Shown here piece after piece: positions 17,390 to 28,023 of a stretch of 64,000 bases of DNA. Origin of the DNA: Limnohabitans sp. Bal53 (lineage in GTDB: Bacteria > Pseudomonadota > Gammaproteobacteria > Burkholderiales > Burkholderiaceae_C). The translations under genes were made by a program, and so were the position numbers. Every line of letters begins with the position of its first letter. The first letter of the stretch is position 1. The notes below the pieces were generated by a model that did not search any database, was not told the origin of the DNA, and worked only from the letters and a program-made list of their open reading frames with translations. The DNA lies in assembly GCF_003063355.1 (NCBI RefSeq), contig NZ_NESH01000006.1:206975-270974 (forward strand). Reading direction: 5' to 3'.

Positions 17390-18313
17390 TTACAGGCCCA
17401 GCATCAAAGAGATGTTCTGCACCGCCGCACCACTGGCACCTTTGCCCAGGTTGTCCAGGCGGGCGATCACGACGGCATGGCGGGCCTCTTCGTTGGCAAA
17501 TACCCGGATTTCCAGCTGGTTGGTGTTGTTCAGGGCGGTGGCGTCCAGCTTGGCATCGGCCGTGGCGGGCAACACGCTCACCCAGCCGCCAGCGGCTTGG
17601 CTGGCTGCGTAGTGCGCTTGTAAAGCCGCGTTCAGATCTGCACCCGAGGGCTTGCCCGGCAGGCTGTCCAAGTGCAGTGGCAGTTGCACCAGCATGCCTT
17701 GCCGGAAATTGCCCACGGCTGGCACAAACAACGGGCGGCAAGTCAAGCCGGTGTAACGCATGATTTCAGGGATGTGCTTGTGCTTCAGGCCCAAGGCATA
17801 GGCTTCAAAGAGAGGTGCCCGGCCGTCATCAAAATCTTCGATCATGGTGCGGCCGCCACCGGAGTAACCACTCACTGATGGCAAACACACCGGAAAATCA
17901 CGTGGCAGCAGACCGGCATCGATCAAGGGCCGCAAGATGGCAATCGCTCCGGTCGCGTAGCAACCCGGGTTGGCCACACGCTGGGCTTGGCGCACGGCCA
18001 CCAGCTGGCCTGCGGCCAGCTCGGGAAAACCAAAGACCCAATCGGGATGGCAGCGGTGCGCGGTGGAGGCATCCACAATGTGCGGTTTTTGACCTGGCAG
18101 GCCATCGATCATGGCCACAGACTCGATGGCGGCATCGTCGTGCAGGCACAACACCACCAAATCGGCGCCCGCCATCAGCTCGCGCTTGGCTTCGGGGTCC
18201 TTGCGGCGGGCCGGGTCGATGCTGAGCACCTCGACCTGCGGCATCAGTGCCAGGCGCTCACGGATTTGCAAACCTGTGGTGCCGGCTTCCCCGTCGATAA
18301 AAATTTTGGCCAT
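17390..18313 (-). CDS. argC: N-acetyl-gamma-glutamyl-phosphate reductase (type 2)
   Basis: A 307-residue short-form ArgC, the NADPH-dependent third step of arginine synthesis. The N-terminal [14 protein letters not shown] binds nucleotide; the catalytic Cys lies in [12 protein letters not shown] (about residue 114); [15 protein letters not shown] and KHKHIPEI are conserved. The length matches the type-2 class rather than the 345-residue class. It is transcribed alone here, convergent with yaeQ. Confidence 0.93.
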   Translation of the reverse strand: MAKIFIDGEAGTTGLQIRERLALMPQVEVLSIDPARRKDPEAKRELMAGADLVVLCLHDDAAIESVAMIDGLPGQKPHIVDASTAHRCHPDWVFGFPELAAGQLVAVRQAQRVANPGCYATGAIAILRPLIDAGLLPRDFPVCLPSVSGYSGGGRTMIEDFDDGRAPLFEAYALGLKHKHIPEIMRYTGLTCRPLFVPAVGNFRQGMLVQLPLHLDSLPGKPSGADLNAALQAHYAASQAAGGWVSVLPATADAKLDATALNNTNQLEIRVFANEEARHAVVIARLDNLGKGASGAAVQNISLMLGL

Positions 18314-18488
18314 GGGTATTACTTTCTCAAAATTTCGCGTCCCCAGCGTCAAGCCAATGTAAGACGCAGAGCTCAGGATTGGTGCGTTGCAGCATGATAC
18401 AGTCGCACGCTGCAGTGTCCAGAGCCTGCTGACGGGTGAATCACCGCGGCAGACCGGTCAAATCAACCACCCTCTGAGAGAAGACCTC

Positions 18489-19649
<1,161 letters not shown>

Positions 19650-19702
19650 TGACTTTGCAGGATGGCGCTGCAGGCGCTGTCCGCAACTGATTAGGAACAA
19701 AC

Positions 19703-20599
19703 ATGTCCATCTACATCAACAAAGACACCAAAGTCATCACCCAAGGCATCACCGGCAAAACCGGTCAGTTCCACACTGAGAAGTGCCAGGAATACGCGAA
19801 CGGCAAAAACTGCTTCGTCGCGGGTGTGAACCCCAAGAAGGCTGGCGAGTCCATCTTCAACATCCCAATTTACGCATCCGTCAAGGAAGCCGCCACACAA
19901 ACTGGCGCGACCGTGTCCGTGATTTATGTGCCACCAGCAGGTGCTGCCGCTGCGATCTGGGAAGCTGTTGAAGCCGACCTGGACCTGGCGATCTGTATCA
20001 CCGAAGGCATTCCAGTGCGTGACATGCTCGAAGTGCGCAACAAGATGAAGGCCAAGGAAGCCGCTGGCGGCAAGCGCACGCTGCTGCTGGGCCCCAACTG
20101 CCCAGGTCTGATCACTCCCGATGAAATCAAGATCGGCATCATGCCCGGTCACATTCACCGCAAAGGCCGCATTGGCGTGGTGTCCCGTTCGGGCACTTTG
20201 ACCTATGAAGCCGTGGCGATGTTGACCGAAGTGGGTCTGGGCCAGTCCAGCGCCGTCGGTATCGGTGGTGACCCGATCAACGGTTTGAAGCACATCGATG
20301 TGATGAAGGCTTTCAACGACGATCCAGACACCGACGCCGTGATCATGATCGGTGAAATCGGCGGTCCCGACGAAGCCGAAGCCGCTCAGTGGTGCAAGGC
20401 CAACATGAAAAAGCCTGTGGTGGGCTTCATCGCCGGTGTGACTGCCCCTCCCGGCAAGCGCATGGGCCACGCCGGTGCCTTGATCTCTGGCGGTGCCGAC
20501 ACGGCCGATGCCAAGCTGGCCATCATGGAAGAGTGCGGCTTCATCGTCACACGCAACCCGTCTGAACTGGGCAAATTGCTCAAGGCTCAGCTGAAGTAA
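19703..20599 (+). CDS. sucD: Succinyl-CoA ligase alpha subunit
   Basis: A 298-residue CoA-binding subunit. [19 protein letters not shown] contains the CoA-binding loop; the phosphorylated active-site His is in [17 protein letters not shown] near residue 252. [12 protein letters not shown] and SRSGTLTYE are conserved. GGAAC precedes the start. The operon ends at a strong intrinsic terminator 65 bp downstream. Confidence 0.97.
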   Translation: MSIYINKDTKVITQGITGKTGQFHTEKCQEYANGKNCFVAGVNPKKAGESIFNIPIYASVKEAATQTGATVSVIYVPPAGAAAAIWEAVEADLDLAICITEGIPVRDMLEVRNKMKAKEAAGGKRTLLLGPNCPGLITPDEIKIGIMPGHIHRKGRIGVVSRSGTLTYEAVAMLTEVGLGQSSAVGIGGDPINGLKHIDVMKAFNDDPDTDAVIMIGEIGGPDEAEAAQWCKANMKKPVVGFIAGVTAPPGKRMGHAGALISGGADTADAKLAIMEECGFIVTRNPSELGKLLKAQLK

Positions 20600-20663
20600 A
20601 CAGCGTCATTCGCGATAGTGACAAGACCCAGCCCAGATCAGGGCTGTGGTTTGCCACAATACA

Positions 20664-20702
20664 AAAGCCGGATTTCCCGAGGGAAAATCCGGCTTTGTTT
20701 TT
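20664..20702 (+). terminator. Intrinsic terminator after sucCD
   Basis: The stem AAAGCCGGATTT / AAAATCCGGCTTT (one bulge) with a CCCGAGGG cap is followed by GTTTTT. It lies between sucD and terC, so it ends the sucCD transcript, and the terC-like gene needs its own promoter or read-through. Confidence 0.9.
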
Positions 20703-20748
20703 GCAAATTGATCAAAAAGGCCCGCCTTGGCGGGTGAAAGGCATCCCT

Positions 20749-21459
20749 GTGGAAGAATTTCTGACCGCTCATTTCTGGTTCGCCGTCGGCCAGATCATCA
20801 TGATCGACATTTTGCTGGGCGGTGACAACGCCGTGGTGATTGCGCTGGCCTGCCGCCAGTTGCCCGACCACCAGCGCACCAAAGGCATCATGTGGGGTAC
20901 AGCCGGTGCCATCGTGTTGCGTGTCATCCTGATCTTTTTCGCACTCACCCTGCTGGCGATTCCTTTCCTCAAGTTCGTGGGCGCCCTCTTGCTCATCTGG
21001 ATCGGCGTGAAACTGCTCACCCCCGATGAAGACGACGACCACAGCAACATCCAAGGCAGCGACAAGCTCTGGGGCGCGGTCAAAACCGTCATCATTGCCG
21101 ACTTGGTGATGAGCGTGGACAACGTGATCGCCATCGCCGGTGCGGCCCAGACTTCTGGTAACGCTGACCATCAAATGCCTTTGGTCATCTTTGGCCTGTT
21201 GGTCAGCATTCCGATCATTGTCTGGGGCAGCCAGCTGGTCCTCAAATTGATGGACCGCTTTCCGATCATCATCACCGCAGGCGGCATGCTGCTGGGCTGG
21301 ATCGCGGGCACCATGATGCAAACAGACCCCGGCCTGGTGGCCTATTTGCCGCAAGACAAGGTGTGGGGCTATGGCATGGGCTTGGCCGGTGCCTTGCTGG
21401 TGTTGGCTTTGGGCAAATTCATCATGGCGCGACGCGCGGGAACTGAAAACGCCGCCTGA
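20749..21459 (+). CDS. TerC family integral membrane protein (YjbE-like)
   Basis: A 236-residue protein with about seven membrane helices. The two family motifs IDILLGGDNAVVIALA and ADLVMSVDNVIAIAG carry the acidic residues thought to bind metal. TerC relatives are implicated in Mn2+ export or metalation of secreted proteins. The start is placed at GTG 20749, with AAAGG seven bases upstream and an N-terminus VEEFLTAHFWFAVGQ that fits the family; an in-frame TTG at 20695 falls within the terminator stem and was rejected. Confidence 0.85.
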   Translation: MEEFLTAHFWFAVGQIIMIDILLGGDNAVVIALACRQLPDHQRTKGIMWGTAGAIVLRVILIFFALTLLAIPFLKFVGALLLIWIGVKLLTPDEDDDHSNIQGSDKLWGAVKTVIIADLVMSVDNVIAIAGAAQTSGNADHQMPLVIFGLLVSIPIIVWGSQLVLKLMDRFPIIITAGGMLLGWIAGTMMQTDPGLVAYLPQDKVWGYGMGLAGALLVLALGKFIMARRAGTENAA

Positions 21460-21475
21460 TTCTGACCCCTTACAG

Positions 21476-21519
21476 CAGCCGCAAGTTGTCGCCTGACATC
21501 TTGCGGCTGTTTGTATTTT
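21476..21519 (+). terminator. Intrinsic terminator after terC-like gene
   Basis: Stem CAGCCGCAAG / CTTGCGGCTG is extended inside by TGTC / GACA after one mismatch and followed by TTTGTATTTT. It separates terC from the pilin gene. Confidence 0.88.
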
Positions 21520-21605
21520 GAGGGTCAAAAAATTGAGCTCCATCACTGGAGTTCACCAGGGGGATGAATTACCATCAACACCCATTTACAGGGGGGAAAC
21601 ATGCC

Positions 21606-22088
21606 ATGCAAAAAAGGCAACAAGGTCTGACATTGATCGAGTTAATGATCGTCATTGCGATCATTGGTATCTTGGGCGCTCTGGCCTTGCCGGCCTATCA
21701 GGACTACAGCATCCGTGCCCGAGTGTCCGAAATGCTCTTGGCGGCAGGCGGTTGCAAAACAGCGGTGAACGAAGCCATCAGCTCTGCCTCACAACCCGAT
21801 GTCTCCAGCGCATTGCCCAAGGCCTGTGAAAATCAGAGCAGCAAATACGTCAGCAGCATCAGCGCTGATGCAAATGGCGTGATCACCGTGGTGGGCAACC
21901 ACGAAGCCTTGCGTGGCAGCACCAGCGCAACGGCCAACAGCATCAGCTTGACGCCTGTTCAAACGGGCAGCACCGCCGTCAACGGCAGCACCGACGGCGG
22001 CAAGACCATCGCCAGCTGGCGATGCGGACCGGCGGCCACCCATGGTTTGCCACTTAAATACTTGCCCGCTTCGTGCAAGGCATCTTGA
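21606..22088 (+). CDS. Type IV pilin (PilA/PilE-like major or minor pilin)
   Basis: A 160-residue prepilin. A short basic leader MQKRQQG is followed by [27 protein letters not shown], the class III signal: cleavage after Gly, Glu at mature position 5, and a long hydrophobic helix. Position +1 is Leu rather than the usual Phe. The globular part has four Cys (pairs near residues 46/72 and 138/156) and a Ser/Thr-rich stretch ([22 protein letters not shown]) suited to O-glycosylation. GGGGGGAAAC precedes the ATG. The next gene is a PglL-like oligosaccharyltransferase. Confidence 0.92.
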   Translation: MQKRQQGLTLIELMIVIAIIGILGALALPAYQDYSIRARVSEMLLAAGGCKTAVNEAISSASQPDVSSALPKACENQSSKYVSSISADANGVITVVGNHEALRGSTSATANSISLTPVQTGSTAVNGSTDGGKTIASWRCGPAATHGLPLKYLPASCKAS

Positions 22089-22109
22089 TTTTGGTGATTT
22101 CACGTGAAT

Positions 22110-22134
22110 GCCTGGCGCGAGCCGGGCGTTTGTT
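22110..22134 (+). terminator. Probable weak terminator between pilin and glycosyltransferase
   Basis: GCCTGGC-GCGA-GCCGGGC forms a 7-bp stem with one G-U pair and a GCGA tetraloop, followed by GTTTGTT. It could lower transcription of the glycosylation gene relative to the pilin gene. Confidence 0.6.
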
Positions 22135-22150
22135 GGTGGACTGAGTTCAC

Positions 22151-23617
22151 ATGCCGGAGTTCCGCTCACCAGCGCAGGGCACTGGCCGCCTCCAGCATGC
22201 CTTGCTGGTGTTGTTGCTGGCCTGGCCCTGGGTGCAGCCTTTTTCCAGCACCCCTTTGCCCAATGTGTGGCCGTGGTTGACCAGCTGGACTTGCCTGGCA
22301 TTGGCTTTGTTGATGTGGCAACGCCTGAGTTTGACCATCCTTGTTCAAGGCTGGGCTTGGGCAGCTTTGCTCAGCAGCGCCATGGGTCTGGTGCAGTTTT
22401 TGGGTCAGGCTGAGCTTTTGGCACCGGCTTTGCATGTGCCCGCCTATCTGGGCGACGCCATGGGCAATTTGCGCCAGCGCAACCAGTTGGCGAGTTTGCT
22501 CGCACTGGGCATCTTGGCGGTCTTGATCTGGCGTGCCCTGGCGCTGTCCATGATCCACACCCTCTGGATGCTGGCCCTGTTGGCCATGGGCATGGCCGCA
22601 ACAGCCTCGCGCACAGGGTTGCTTCAACTGCTGTTCATCGCTGTGTGGATGCTGCTGCACCGCGCAGCCCCCAAAGGACGCGAGGCTTTGGTGCTCACCG
22701 GGCTGGTGTTGGGCGTGTATGCCCTGGCGTCTTGGCTTTTGCCGGAGCTGCTGCTGCACCTGAGTGGCCAGGCCACGGACAGCGCCATGGTGCGCATGGG
22801 ATCCTTGGGTGGCTGCGGCAGTCGCCAGGCGCTTTGGGCCAATGTGCTGCACTTGGTGGCACAGCATCCGCTTGGCGGCTGGGGCTGGGACCAGTTGCGT
22901 TACGCGCACTACATCACCGAGTTCCCCTCGTTGCGTTTTTGTGACATGTTGGGCAATGCCCACAACCTGCCCTTGCACATCGCATTTGTGTGGGGTGTGC
23001 CCGTGGCCGTGTTGGCGAGCTTGGGTGTGTTGGTGTGGGTGGTTCGCGCCAGGCCATGGCGTCACCAAGGAGCCGGACTACAGCTGGCTTGGGGGGGGCT
23101 TGGTGTTCTGGCTTTGCACAGTTTGCTCGAATACCCGCTGTGGTACGGCCCCTTCCAGGTGGCCCTGTTGCTGTGCCTGTGGCTCATGCGGGGCTGGGTC
23201 TGGCAAGTCTTGCAAGTGCGGGCCCGCGCGACGGGGCTGGCCGTGGTTTTGTTGGGCATTTTGGGCTTTGTGGCTTATGACCATGAGCAAGTGCGACAAA
23301 TCTATATGCCAGCAGCGCAGCGCCTCAAGCTTTGGAGCGACCCCGCGCTGCAACTGGCGCAACGCACCTGGCTGTTCCGTGGCACGGCCGTGTTCGCGCT
23401 GGTCACCACCACGCCGGTCCACGAAGGCAATGCCCGCGCCATGCTGGAGGCCAGTTTGGTGGCCATGCGCACCTCCCCCGAGCCGCGTGTGATCGAAAAG
23501 CTCCTGGACAGTGCAAAGCTGCTGGGTGAAGACGCGCTGTATGAGGCGCATAAAAAACATTTCCAGCGGGTCTACCCACAGGCCTATCTGGCGTGGGCTT
23601 ACCATCGTCAACCTTGA
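22151..23617 (+). CDS. PglL/TfpO-like pilin O-oligosaccharyltransferase (Wzy_C family)
   Basis: A 488-residue protein with about twelve membrane segments, then a soluble C-terminal part. The periplasmic loop holds HPLGGWGWDQLRYAHY and GNAHNLPLHIAFVWGVP (the conserved His region of Wzy_C enzymes), and HSLLEYPLWYGPFQ is typical of the PglL branch. Such enzymes transfer lipid-linked glycan to Ser/Thr of pilin. Adjacency to the Ser/Thr-rich pilin supports PglL rather than an O-antigen ligase. Confidence 0.85.
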   Translation: MPEFRSPAQGTGRLQHALLVLLLAWPWVQPFSSTPLPNVWPWLTSWTCLALALLMWQRLSLTILVQGWAWAALLSSAMGLVQFLGQAELLAPALHVPAYLGDAMGNLRQRNQLASLLALGILAVLIWRALALSMIHTLWMLALLAMGMAATASRTGLLQLLFIAVWMLLHRAAPKGREALVLTGLVLGVYALASWLLPELLLHLSGQATDSAMVRMGSLGGCGSRQALWANVLHLVAQHPLGGWGWDQLRYAHYITEFPSLRFCDMLGNAHNLPLHIAFVWGVPVAVLASLGVLVWVVRARPWRHQGAGLQLAWGGLGVLALHSLLEYPLWYGPFQVALLLCLWLMRGWVWQVLQVRARATGLAVVLLGILGFVAYDHEQVRQIYMPAAQRLKLWSDPALQLAQRTWLFRGTAVFALVTTTPVHEGNARAMLEASLVAMRTSPEPRVIEKLLDSAKLLGEDALYEAHKKHFQRVYPQAYLAWAYHRQP

Positions 23618-23636
23618 AAAAAATCAACGGGATATG

Positions 23637-23670
23637 GCGAAATTTTGCGAAATTACCCAATTGGGTAATT
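23637..23670. promoter_or_regulatory. Palindromic operator candidate upstream of orphan response regulator
   Basis: GCGAAATT occurs twice at 10-bp spacing (23637-23644, 23647-23654), running into a perfect 20-bp palindrome with arms AATTACCCAA / TTGGGTAATT (23651-23670). The whole 107-bp gap before the regulator is AT-rich compared with its surroundings. Helical-phase repeats plus a long palindrome suggest a dimeric regulator site, possibly for autoregulation. Confidence 0.6.
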
Positions 23671-23724
23671 ATATAAATCGACATATTTGATAAATTAGTT
23701 GCCAAATTCGGTATTGATATTTTT

Positions 23725-24348
23725 ATGAAAAAACGACTTGGGCACATTTTTTTGGTGGACGACAACCATGACATTCGGTTTTATCTGAGTGACATGTTGA
23801 CCCTGCTTGGCTATACGGTGGATACCTTTGACAATGCCACCGCATTTCTTGAGAGGTCACTGGACATATCGCCTGCTGTGGTCTTGTTGGACATGCGCAT
23901 GCCCGGTCTAAACGGACTGGAGTTGCAATCGCAGATGGAAACTTTGGGGCGCAAAACCCCCATTATTTTCATCAGTGGTGAAAGTGACAAAGACGAAATC
24001 ATTGAGGCCTTCCGATTGGGTGCAGTCGACTTCTTGCTCAAACCCTTCAATCGGGAAAAGCTGTGCCAAGTCGTAGACAAAGCCCTTGAAATGGACAGAC
24101 AGCGCAACCAGGAGTTCATCAACACCGACGCGCTGAGGCGTTCCTTTGACACACTGTCAGCCCGCGAGCAGGAAATCTTCATGCTGATCGTGCAGGGTTT
24201 GACCAACAAAGGGATCGCCGAAGTCACAGGCATCCAGCCGGGCACGGCCAAGAAACACCGCGCCACCATCTACCAAAAGTTCGAAGTCAACACCAGTGCT
24301 GAACTGATTGGCCAATGCAAGGGCGTCGACTTGAGCAAACTCACCTAA
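23725..24348 (+). CDS. FixJ/NarL-type response regulator, orphan
   Basis: A 207-residue two-domain regulator. The receiver domain covers residues 6-120, with acidic pocket VDDN, phospho-acceptor Asp56 in VVLLDMRMPG, the conserved Thr/Ser replaced by Ser in FISGES, and Lys in LLKPFN. The LuxR-type HTH (about residues 140-200) has LSAREQEIFMLIVQGLTNKGIA and GTAKKHRATIYQKF. No histidine kinase gene is adjacent. The lower local GC and palindromic upstream region set it apart from its neighbours. Confidence 0.9.
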   Translation: MKKRLGHIFLVDDNHDIRFYLSDMLTLLGYTVDTFDNATAFLERSLDISPAVVLLDMRMPGLNGLELQSQMETLGRKTPIIFISGESDKDEIIEAFRLGAVDFLLKPFNREKLCQVVDKALEMDRQRNQEFINTDALRRSFDTLSAREQEIFMLIVQGLTNKGIAEVTGIQPGTAKKHRATIYQKFEVNTSAELIGQCKGVDLSKLT

Positions 24349-24353
24349 AGTGA

Positions 24354-24400
24354 AGCCGTGAGGCAGCCGTGAGGCAGCCGTGATCGGCCCCGGCTAAAAT
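24354..24400 (+). promoter_or_regulatory. Short tandem repeat and candidate -10 element of the metH transcript
   Basis: About three copies of an 11-bp unit (AGCCGTGAGGC-like) span 24355-24386, followed by TAAAAT at 24395-24400, a good -10 hexamer that would start transcription a few bases before the riboswitch. No clear -35 is seen. Confidence 0.45.
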
Positions 24401-24408
24401 CGAGTGCT

Positions 24409-24503
24409 TCCCAAGGAGCGTTGCAGCCCGCCGCCGTCAAGGCGCAGCAGGTCAGGCTTGGGACCGTTCAATGTCTGAATGATTTTGCACAACGACGCTC
24501 ACC
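24409..24503 (+). promoter_or_regulatory. S-adenosylhomocysteine (SAH) riboswitch
   Basis: The element matches the SAH aptamer pattern. A closing stem pairs TCCCAAG (24409-24415) with CTTGGGA (24457-24463), the conserved GGAGCGTTGCAGC follows, CAGG precedes the stem's 3' strand, and the distal CAACGACGCTCACC (24490-24503) can form the pseudoknot with GAGCGTTG. SAH riboswitches turn on methionine-cycle genes when SAH accumulates, and this one lies directly upstream of metH. The distal strand can alternatively pair with the metH Shine-Dalgarno region. Confidence 0.92.
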
Positions 24504-24524
24504 TGAATGCCCCAAGGTGAGCCT

Positions 24525-27275
24525 GTGTCTGTTGTCGCGTCTGAAATCCTGTCTGTTCCCCCCATGAAGTTGTCCGGTCTGGAGCCTGTCTCCATCGGCA
24601 CCGGGTCATTGTTTGTCAACGTGGGTGAACGCACCAACGTGACCGGCTCCAAGGCTTTTGCCCGCATGATTTTGAATGGCGAGTACGAGCAGGCTTTGGC
24701 CGTGGCGCGTCAGCAGGTCGAAAACGGTGCGCAGGTCATCGACGTGAACATGGACGAAGCCATGCTCGACAGCCAGGCGGCCATGGTGCGGTTCTTGAAC
24801 CTGATGGCCGGTGAGCCCGACATCGCCCGCGTGCCGGTGATGGTGGATTCGAGCAAGTGGTCGGTGATCGAAGCCGGTTTGCGCTGCATCCAGGGCAAGG
24901 GCATCGTGAACTCGATCAGCATGAAAGAGGGCTTGGAAGAGTTCAAGCGCCAGGCCAAGCTGGTCAAGCGCTACGGCGCGGCAGCTGTGGTGATGGCATT
25001 TGACGAAAAAGGCCAGGCTGACACTTACGAGCGCAAGATCGAGATTTGCGAACGCGCTTACCGCGTGCTGGTCGATGAAGTCGGCTTCCCGCCCGAAGAC
25101 ATCATTTTTGACCCGAACATCTTTGCAATCGCCACCGGCATCGAAGAGCACAACAACTACGCGGTGGACTTCATCGAAGCCACGCGCTGGATCAAGCAGA
25201 ACCTGCCGGGCGCCAAGGTGTCGGGTGGTGTGTCCAACGTCAGTTTTTCATTCCGCGGCAACGACCCGGTGCGCGAAGCGATTCATACCGTTTTTCTGTA
25301 CCACGCGATCCAAGCCGGCATGGACATGGGCATCGTGAACGCGGGCATGGTCGGCGTGTACGACGACCTGGAGCCCACGCTGCGCGAGCGTGTGGAAGAC
25401 GTGGTGCTGAATCGTCGCCCCGATGCGGGCGAGCGTTTGATCGAAGTGGCCGACAGCGCCAAAGGCGCGGCCAAAGACGAGAGCACGAAGTTGGCTTGGC
25501 GCGGCACGCCCGATGCGCCCGTGAGCGTGGCGCAGCGCTTGAGCCACTCGCTGGTGCACGGCATCACCGACTTTATCAGCGACGACACCGAAGAGGCTTA
25601 CCGCGAGATTCTGGCCAAGGGCGGTCGCCCCTTGCATGTGATCGAAGGCCCGCTGATGGACGGCATGAACGTGGTCGGTGACCTGTTTGGCCAGGGCAAG
25701 ATGTTCTTGCCGCAAGTGGTCAAAAGCGCCCGTGTGATGAAGCAGGCCGTGGCGCATTTGCTGCCCTACATCGAAGCCGAAAAATTGGCGCAAGAAGCCG
25801 CAGGCGAAGATGTGAAAGCCAAAGGCAAGATCGTGATCGCCACGGTCAAGGGCGATGTGCACGACATCGGCAAAAACATCGTCACCGTGGTCTTGCAGTG
25901 CAACAACTTCGAAGTGGTCAATATGGGCGTGATGGTGCCCTGCCACGAAATTTTGGCCAAAGCCAAAGAAGAAAACGCCGACATCATTGGCCTGTCGGGT
26001 CTCATCACGCCGAGCTTGGAAGAGATGCAGTACGTGGCGGCCGAGATGGAAAAAGACCCGTACTTCCGCGACCGCCAAATGCCGCTGCTGATTGGTGGCG
26101 CCACCTGCAGCCGCGTGCACACCGCCGTGAAGATCGCGCCCAATTATTCAGGCCCCGTGGTCTATGTGCCCGATGCGTCGCGCAGTGTGGGCGTCGCGCA
26201 AGGCTTGTTGTCTGAGCAAGCGGCCAAGTTCATCGCTGACCTGAACACCGACTACGACAAGGTGCGCGAGCAGCACGCGGGCAAAAAGCAAACGCCGATT
26301 TGGACGCTGGCGCAGGCCCGCGCCAACAAGACGCCGATCGACTGGTCGCAAGGCGTGCCCGCCGCGCCCAAGTTCATTGGCCGGCGCGTGTTCAAAAACT
26401 ACGATTTGGGCGAGATCGCCCAATACATCGACTGGGGTCCGTTCTTTCAAACTTGGGACTTGGCCGGCCCATTCCCGGCCATCTTGGATGATGAGATCGT
26501 GGGCGAGCAAGCCCGCAAGGTGTATGCCGATGGCCAGGCCATGCTGCAAAAAATCATCGACGGCCGCTGGGTCACGGCCAACGCCGTGCTGGGCCTTTAC
26601 CCCGCCAACAGCGTGAACGATGACGACATCGCGATGTACACCGACGAGTCCCGCAATCAAGTCGCCATGACTTGGCGCGGCCTGCGGCAACAGACCGAGA
26701 AACACCTGATCGATGGCGTGATGCGCCCCAGCCGTTGCCTGGCCGACTTCGTCGCGCCGCAAGGTACAGCCCCTGACCACGTTGGCGTCTTCGCCGTCAC
26801 GGCAGGCATTGGGGCCGACAAACGCGCCGCCGCCTTTGAAGCCGCGCACGACGATTACAGCGCCATCATGCTCAAGTCATTGGCCGACCGCTTGGCCGAA
26901 GCATTGGCCGAGTGTCTGCACAAAAAAGTGCGCACCGACCTGTGGGGTTACGCCGCCGCTGAGGCGCTGAGCAACGAAGAACTCATTGCAGAAAAATACC
27001 AAGGCATCCGCCCCGCGCCCGGCTACCCTGCCTGCCCCGACCACAGCGCCAAAAAGGCGATGTTCGACTTGCTGCAATGTGAGGACATCGGCATGGGCCT
27101 GACCGAGAGCCTGGCCATGACGCCCGCGGCCAGCGTGAGTGGTTTTTACATGGCCCACCCCGAGGCGCAGTACTTCAGCGTGGGCAAAGTCGGCGACGAC
27201 CAGGTGAATGATCTGGCCCAGCGCAGTGGCGTGGAGGCCAAAGCCCTGCAGCGCTTGCTCGCGCCCAACCTCTGA
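24525..27275 (+). CDS. metH: Cobalamin-dependent methionine synthase, C-terminal polypeptide of a split MetH
   Basis: About 916 residues covering the folate-binding ([19 protein letters not shown] GERTNVTG near the N-terminus), cobalamin-binding ([24 protein letters not shown], with the cobalt-ligating His in GDVHDIG) and SAM-activation domains ([15 protein letters not shown]). The N-terminal homocysteine-binding domain is absent, as in Burkholderiales with a two-gene MetH; its partner is not in this window. Start GTG 24525 is preferred because AAGG lies seven bases upstream; ATG 24507 has no Shine-Dalgarno and ATG 24564 is a possible alternative. Controlled by the SAH riboswitch. Confidence 0.93.
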   Translation: MSVVASEILSVPPMKLSGLEPVSIGTGSLFVNVGERTNVTGSKAFARMILNGEYEQALAVARQQVENGAQVIDVNMDEAMLDSQAAMVRFLNLMAGEPDIARVPVMVDSSKWSVIEAGLRCIQGKGIVNSISMKEGLEEFKRQAKLVKRYGAAAVVMAFDEKGQADTYERKIEICERAYRVLVDEVGFPPEDIIFDPNIFAIATGIEEHNNYAVDFIEATRWIKQNLPGAKVSGGVSNVSFSFRGNDPVREAIHTVFLYHAIQAGMDMGIVNAGMVGVYDDLEPTLRERVEDVVLNRRPDAGERLIEVADSAKGAAKDESTKLAWRGTPDAPVSVAQRLSHSLVHGITDFISDDTEEAYREILAKGGRPLHVIEGPLMDGMNVVGDLFGQGKMFLPQVVKSARVMKQAVAHLLPYIEAEKLAQEAAGEDVKAKGKIVIATVKGDVHDIGKNIVTVVLQCNNFEVVNMGVMVPCHEILAKAKEENADIIGLSGLITPSLEEMQYVAAEMEKDPYFRDRQMPLLIGGATCSRVHTAVKIAPNYSGPVVYVPDASRSVGVAQGLLSEQAAKFIADLNTDYDKVREQHAGKKQTPIWTLAQARANKTPIDWSQGVPAAPKFIGRRVFKNYDLGEIAQYIDWGPFFQTWDLAGPFPAILDDEIVGEQARKVYADGQAMLQKIIDGRWVTANAVLGLYPANSVNDDDIAMYTDESRNQVAMTWRGLRQQTEKHLIDGVMRPSRCLADFVAPQGTAPDHVGVFAVTAGIGADKRAAAFEAAHDDYSAIMLKSLADRLAEALAECLHKKVRTDLWGYAAAEALSNEELIAEKYQGIRPAPGYPACPDHSAKKAMFDLLQCEDIGMGLTESLAMTPAASVSGFYMAHPEAQYFSVGKVGDDQVNDLAQRSGVEAKALQRLLAPNL

Positions 27276-27406
27276 AGTGGCGGTCGGGCGCTCAGACACA
27301 GGCGGTTTGACGGGGAATTGAGCGGGTTGTTGATCGGGGTGTGCATTTGGCCGCGATCACATGGGGTAAGCTTTTCGTTTGTCACACCGCTTGGGAGAAA
27401 AGACCT

Positions 27407-28012
27407 ATGAACCGTATTGCTACGCGAGCCAGCGCCTGGATGGCCACAGCGGCCTTGGTGCTCAGCCTGACCGGCTGCGGCTACAACGACTTCCAGCGCC
27501 TGGAAGAGCAGACCACGTCTGCGTGGTCCGAGGTGCTCAACCAGTACCAGCGCCGTGCCGATCTGGTGCCCAACATCGTGGCCACCGTGAAGGGCGAGGC
27601 CAATTTCGAGCAGGAAACCCTGACCCAAGTGATTGAAGCGCGGGCCAAGGCCACGAGTTTCCAGATCACGCCCGAGGTGCTGACCAACCCGCAGGCTTTG
27701 CAGCAATTTCAGGCCATGCAGGGGCAACTCTCCAGTGCCCTGTCGCGCTTGATGGTGGTGTCCGAGCAATACCCCAACCTCAAGGCCAACCAGGGTTTTG
27801 CCGATTTGCGCGTGCAGCTCGAAGGCACCGAAAACCGCATCACCGTGGCGCGCAACCGCTACATCGCTGCCGTGCAGGAATACAACGTTCTCGCGCGCAG
27901 TTTTCCGAGCAACCTGACGGCCAAGGTGTTCGGCTACGCGCCCAAGGCCAATTTCACGGTGGCCAACGAAGCCGCCATCAGTGCGCCGCCCAAGGTGGAT
28001 TTCGGTAAGTGA
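27407..28012 (+). CDS. LemA family lipoprotein
   Basis: A 201-residue LemA protein. The signal peptide ends in the lipobox LTGC (Cys 24), then the helical bundle: YNDFQRLEEQTTSAWSEVLNQYQRRADLVPNIVATVKG, then ENRITVARNRYIAAVQEYNVLARSFPSN. LemA proteins are envelope helical-bundle proteins of uncertain role that commonly pair with TPM-domain proteins, as here. GGGAGAAAAG provides the ribosome site. The 131-bp gap before it holds no recognised feature. Confidence 0.92.
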   Translation: MNRIATRASAWMATAALVLSLTGCGYNDFQRLEEQTTSAWSEVLNQYQRRADLVPNIVATVKGEANFEQETLTQVIEARAKATSFQITPEVLTNPQALQQFQAMQGQLSSALSRLMVVSEQYPNLKANQGFADLRVQLEGTENRITVARNRYIAAVQEYNVLARSFPSNLTAKVFGYAPKANFTVANEAAISAPPKVDFGK

Positions 28013-28023
28013 TTCACTTCCAC

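Noticed and set aside
17341..17393. Terminator between yaeQ and argC
   Set aside because: Only a 4-bp AGCC / GGCT stem precedes ATTTTT; too weak to list with confidence.
20600..20748. Mn2+ (yybP-ykoY) riboswitch before the terC-like gene
   Set aside because: The gap is filled by the sucCD terminator and only about 45 bp remain; no aptamer consensus is visible. The CCCGCC / GGCGGG repeat there is too short to support one.
24507..24524. ATG 24507 as metH start
   Set aside because: It lies in the loop between the two complementary 7-mers of the riboswitch platform and has no Shine-Dalgarno; GTG 24525 has AAGG seven bases upstream.
24525..27275. metH as frameshifted or truncated gene
   Set aside because: Missing the homocysteine domain is normal for the two-gene MetH of Burkholderiales; the N-terminus starts cleanly before the folate domain.
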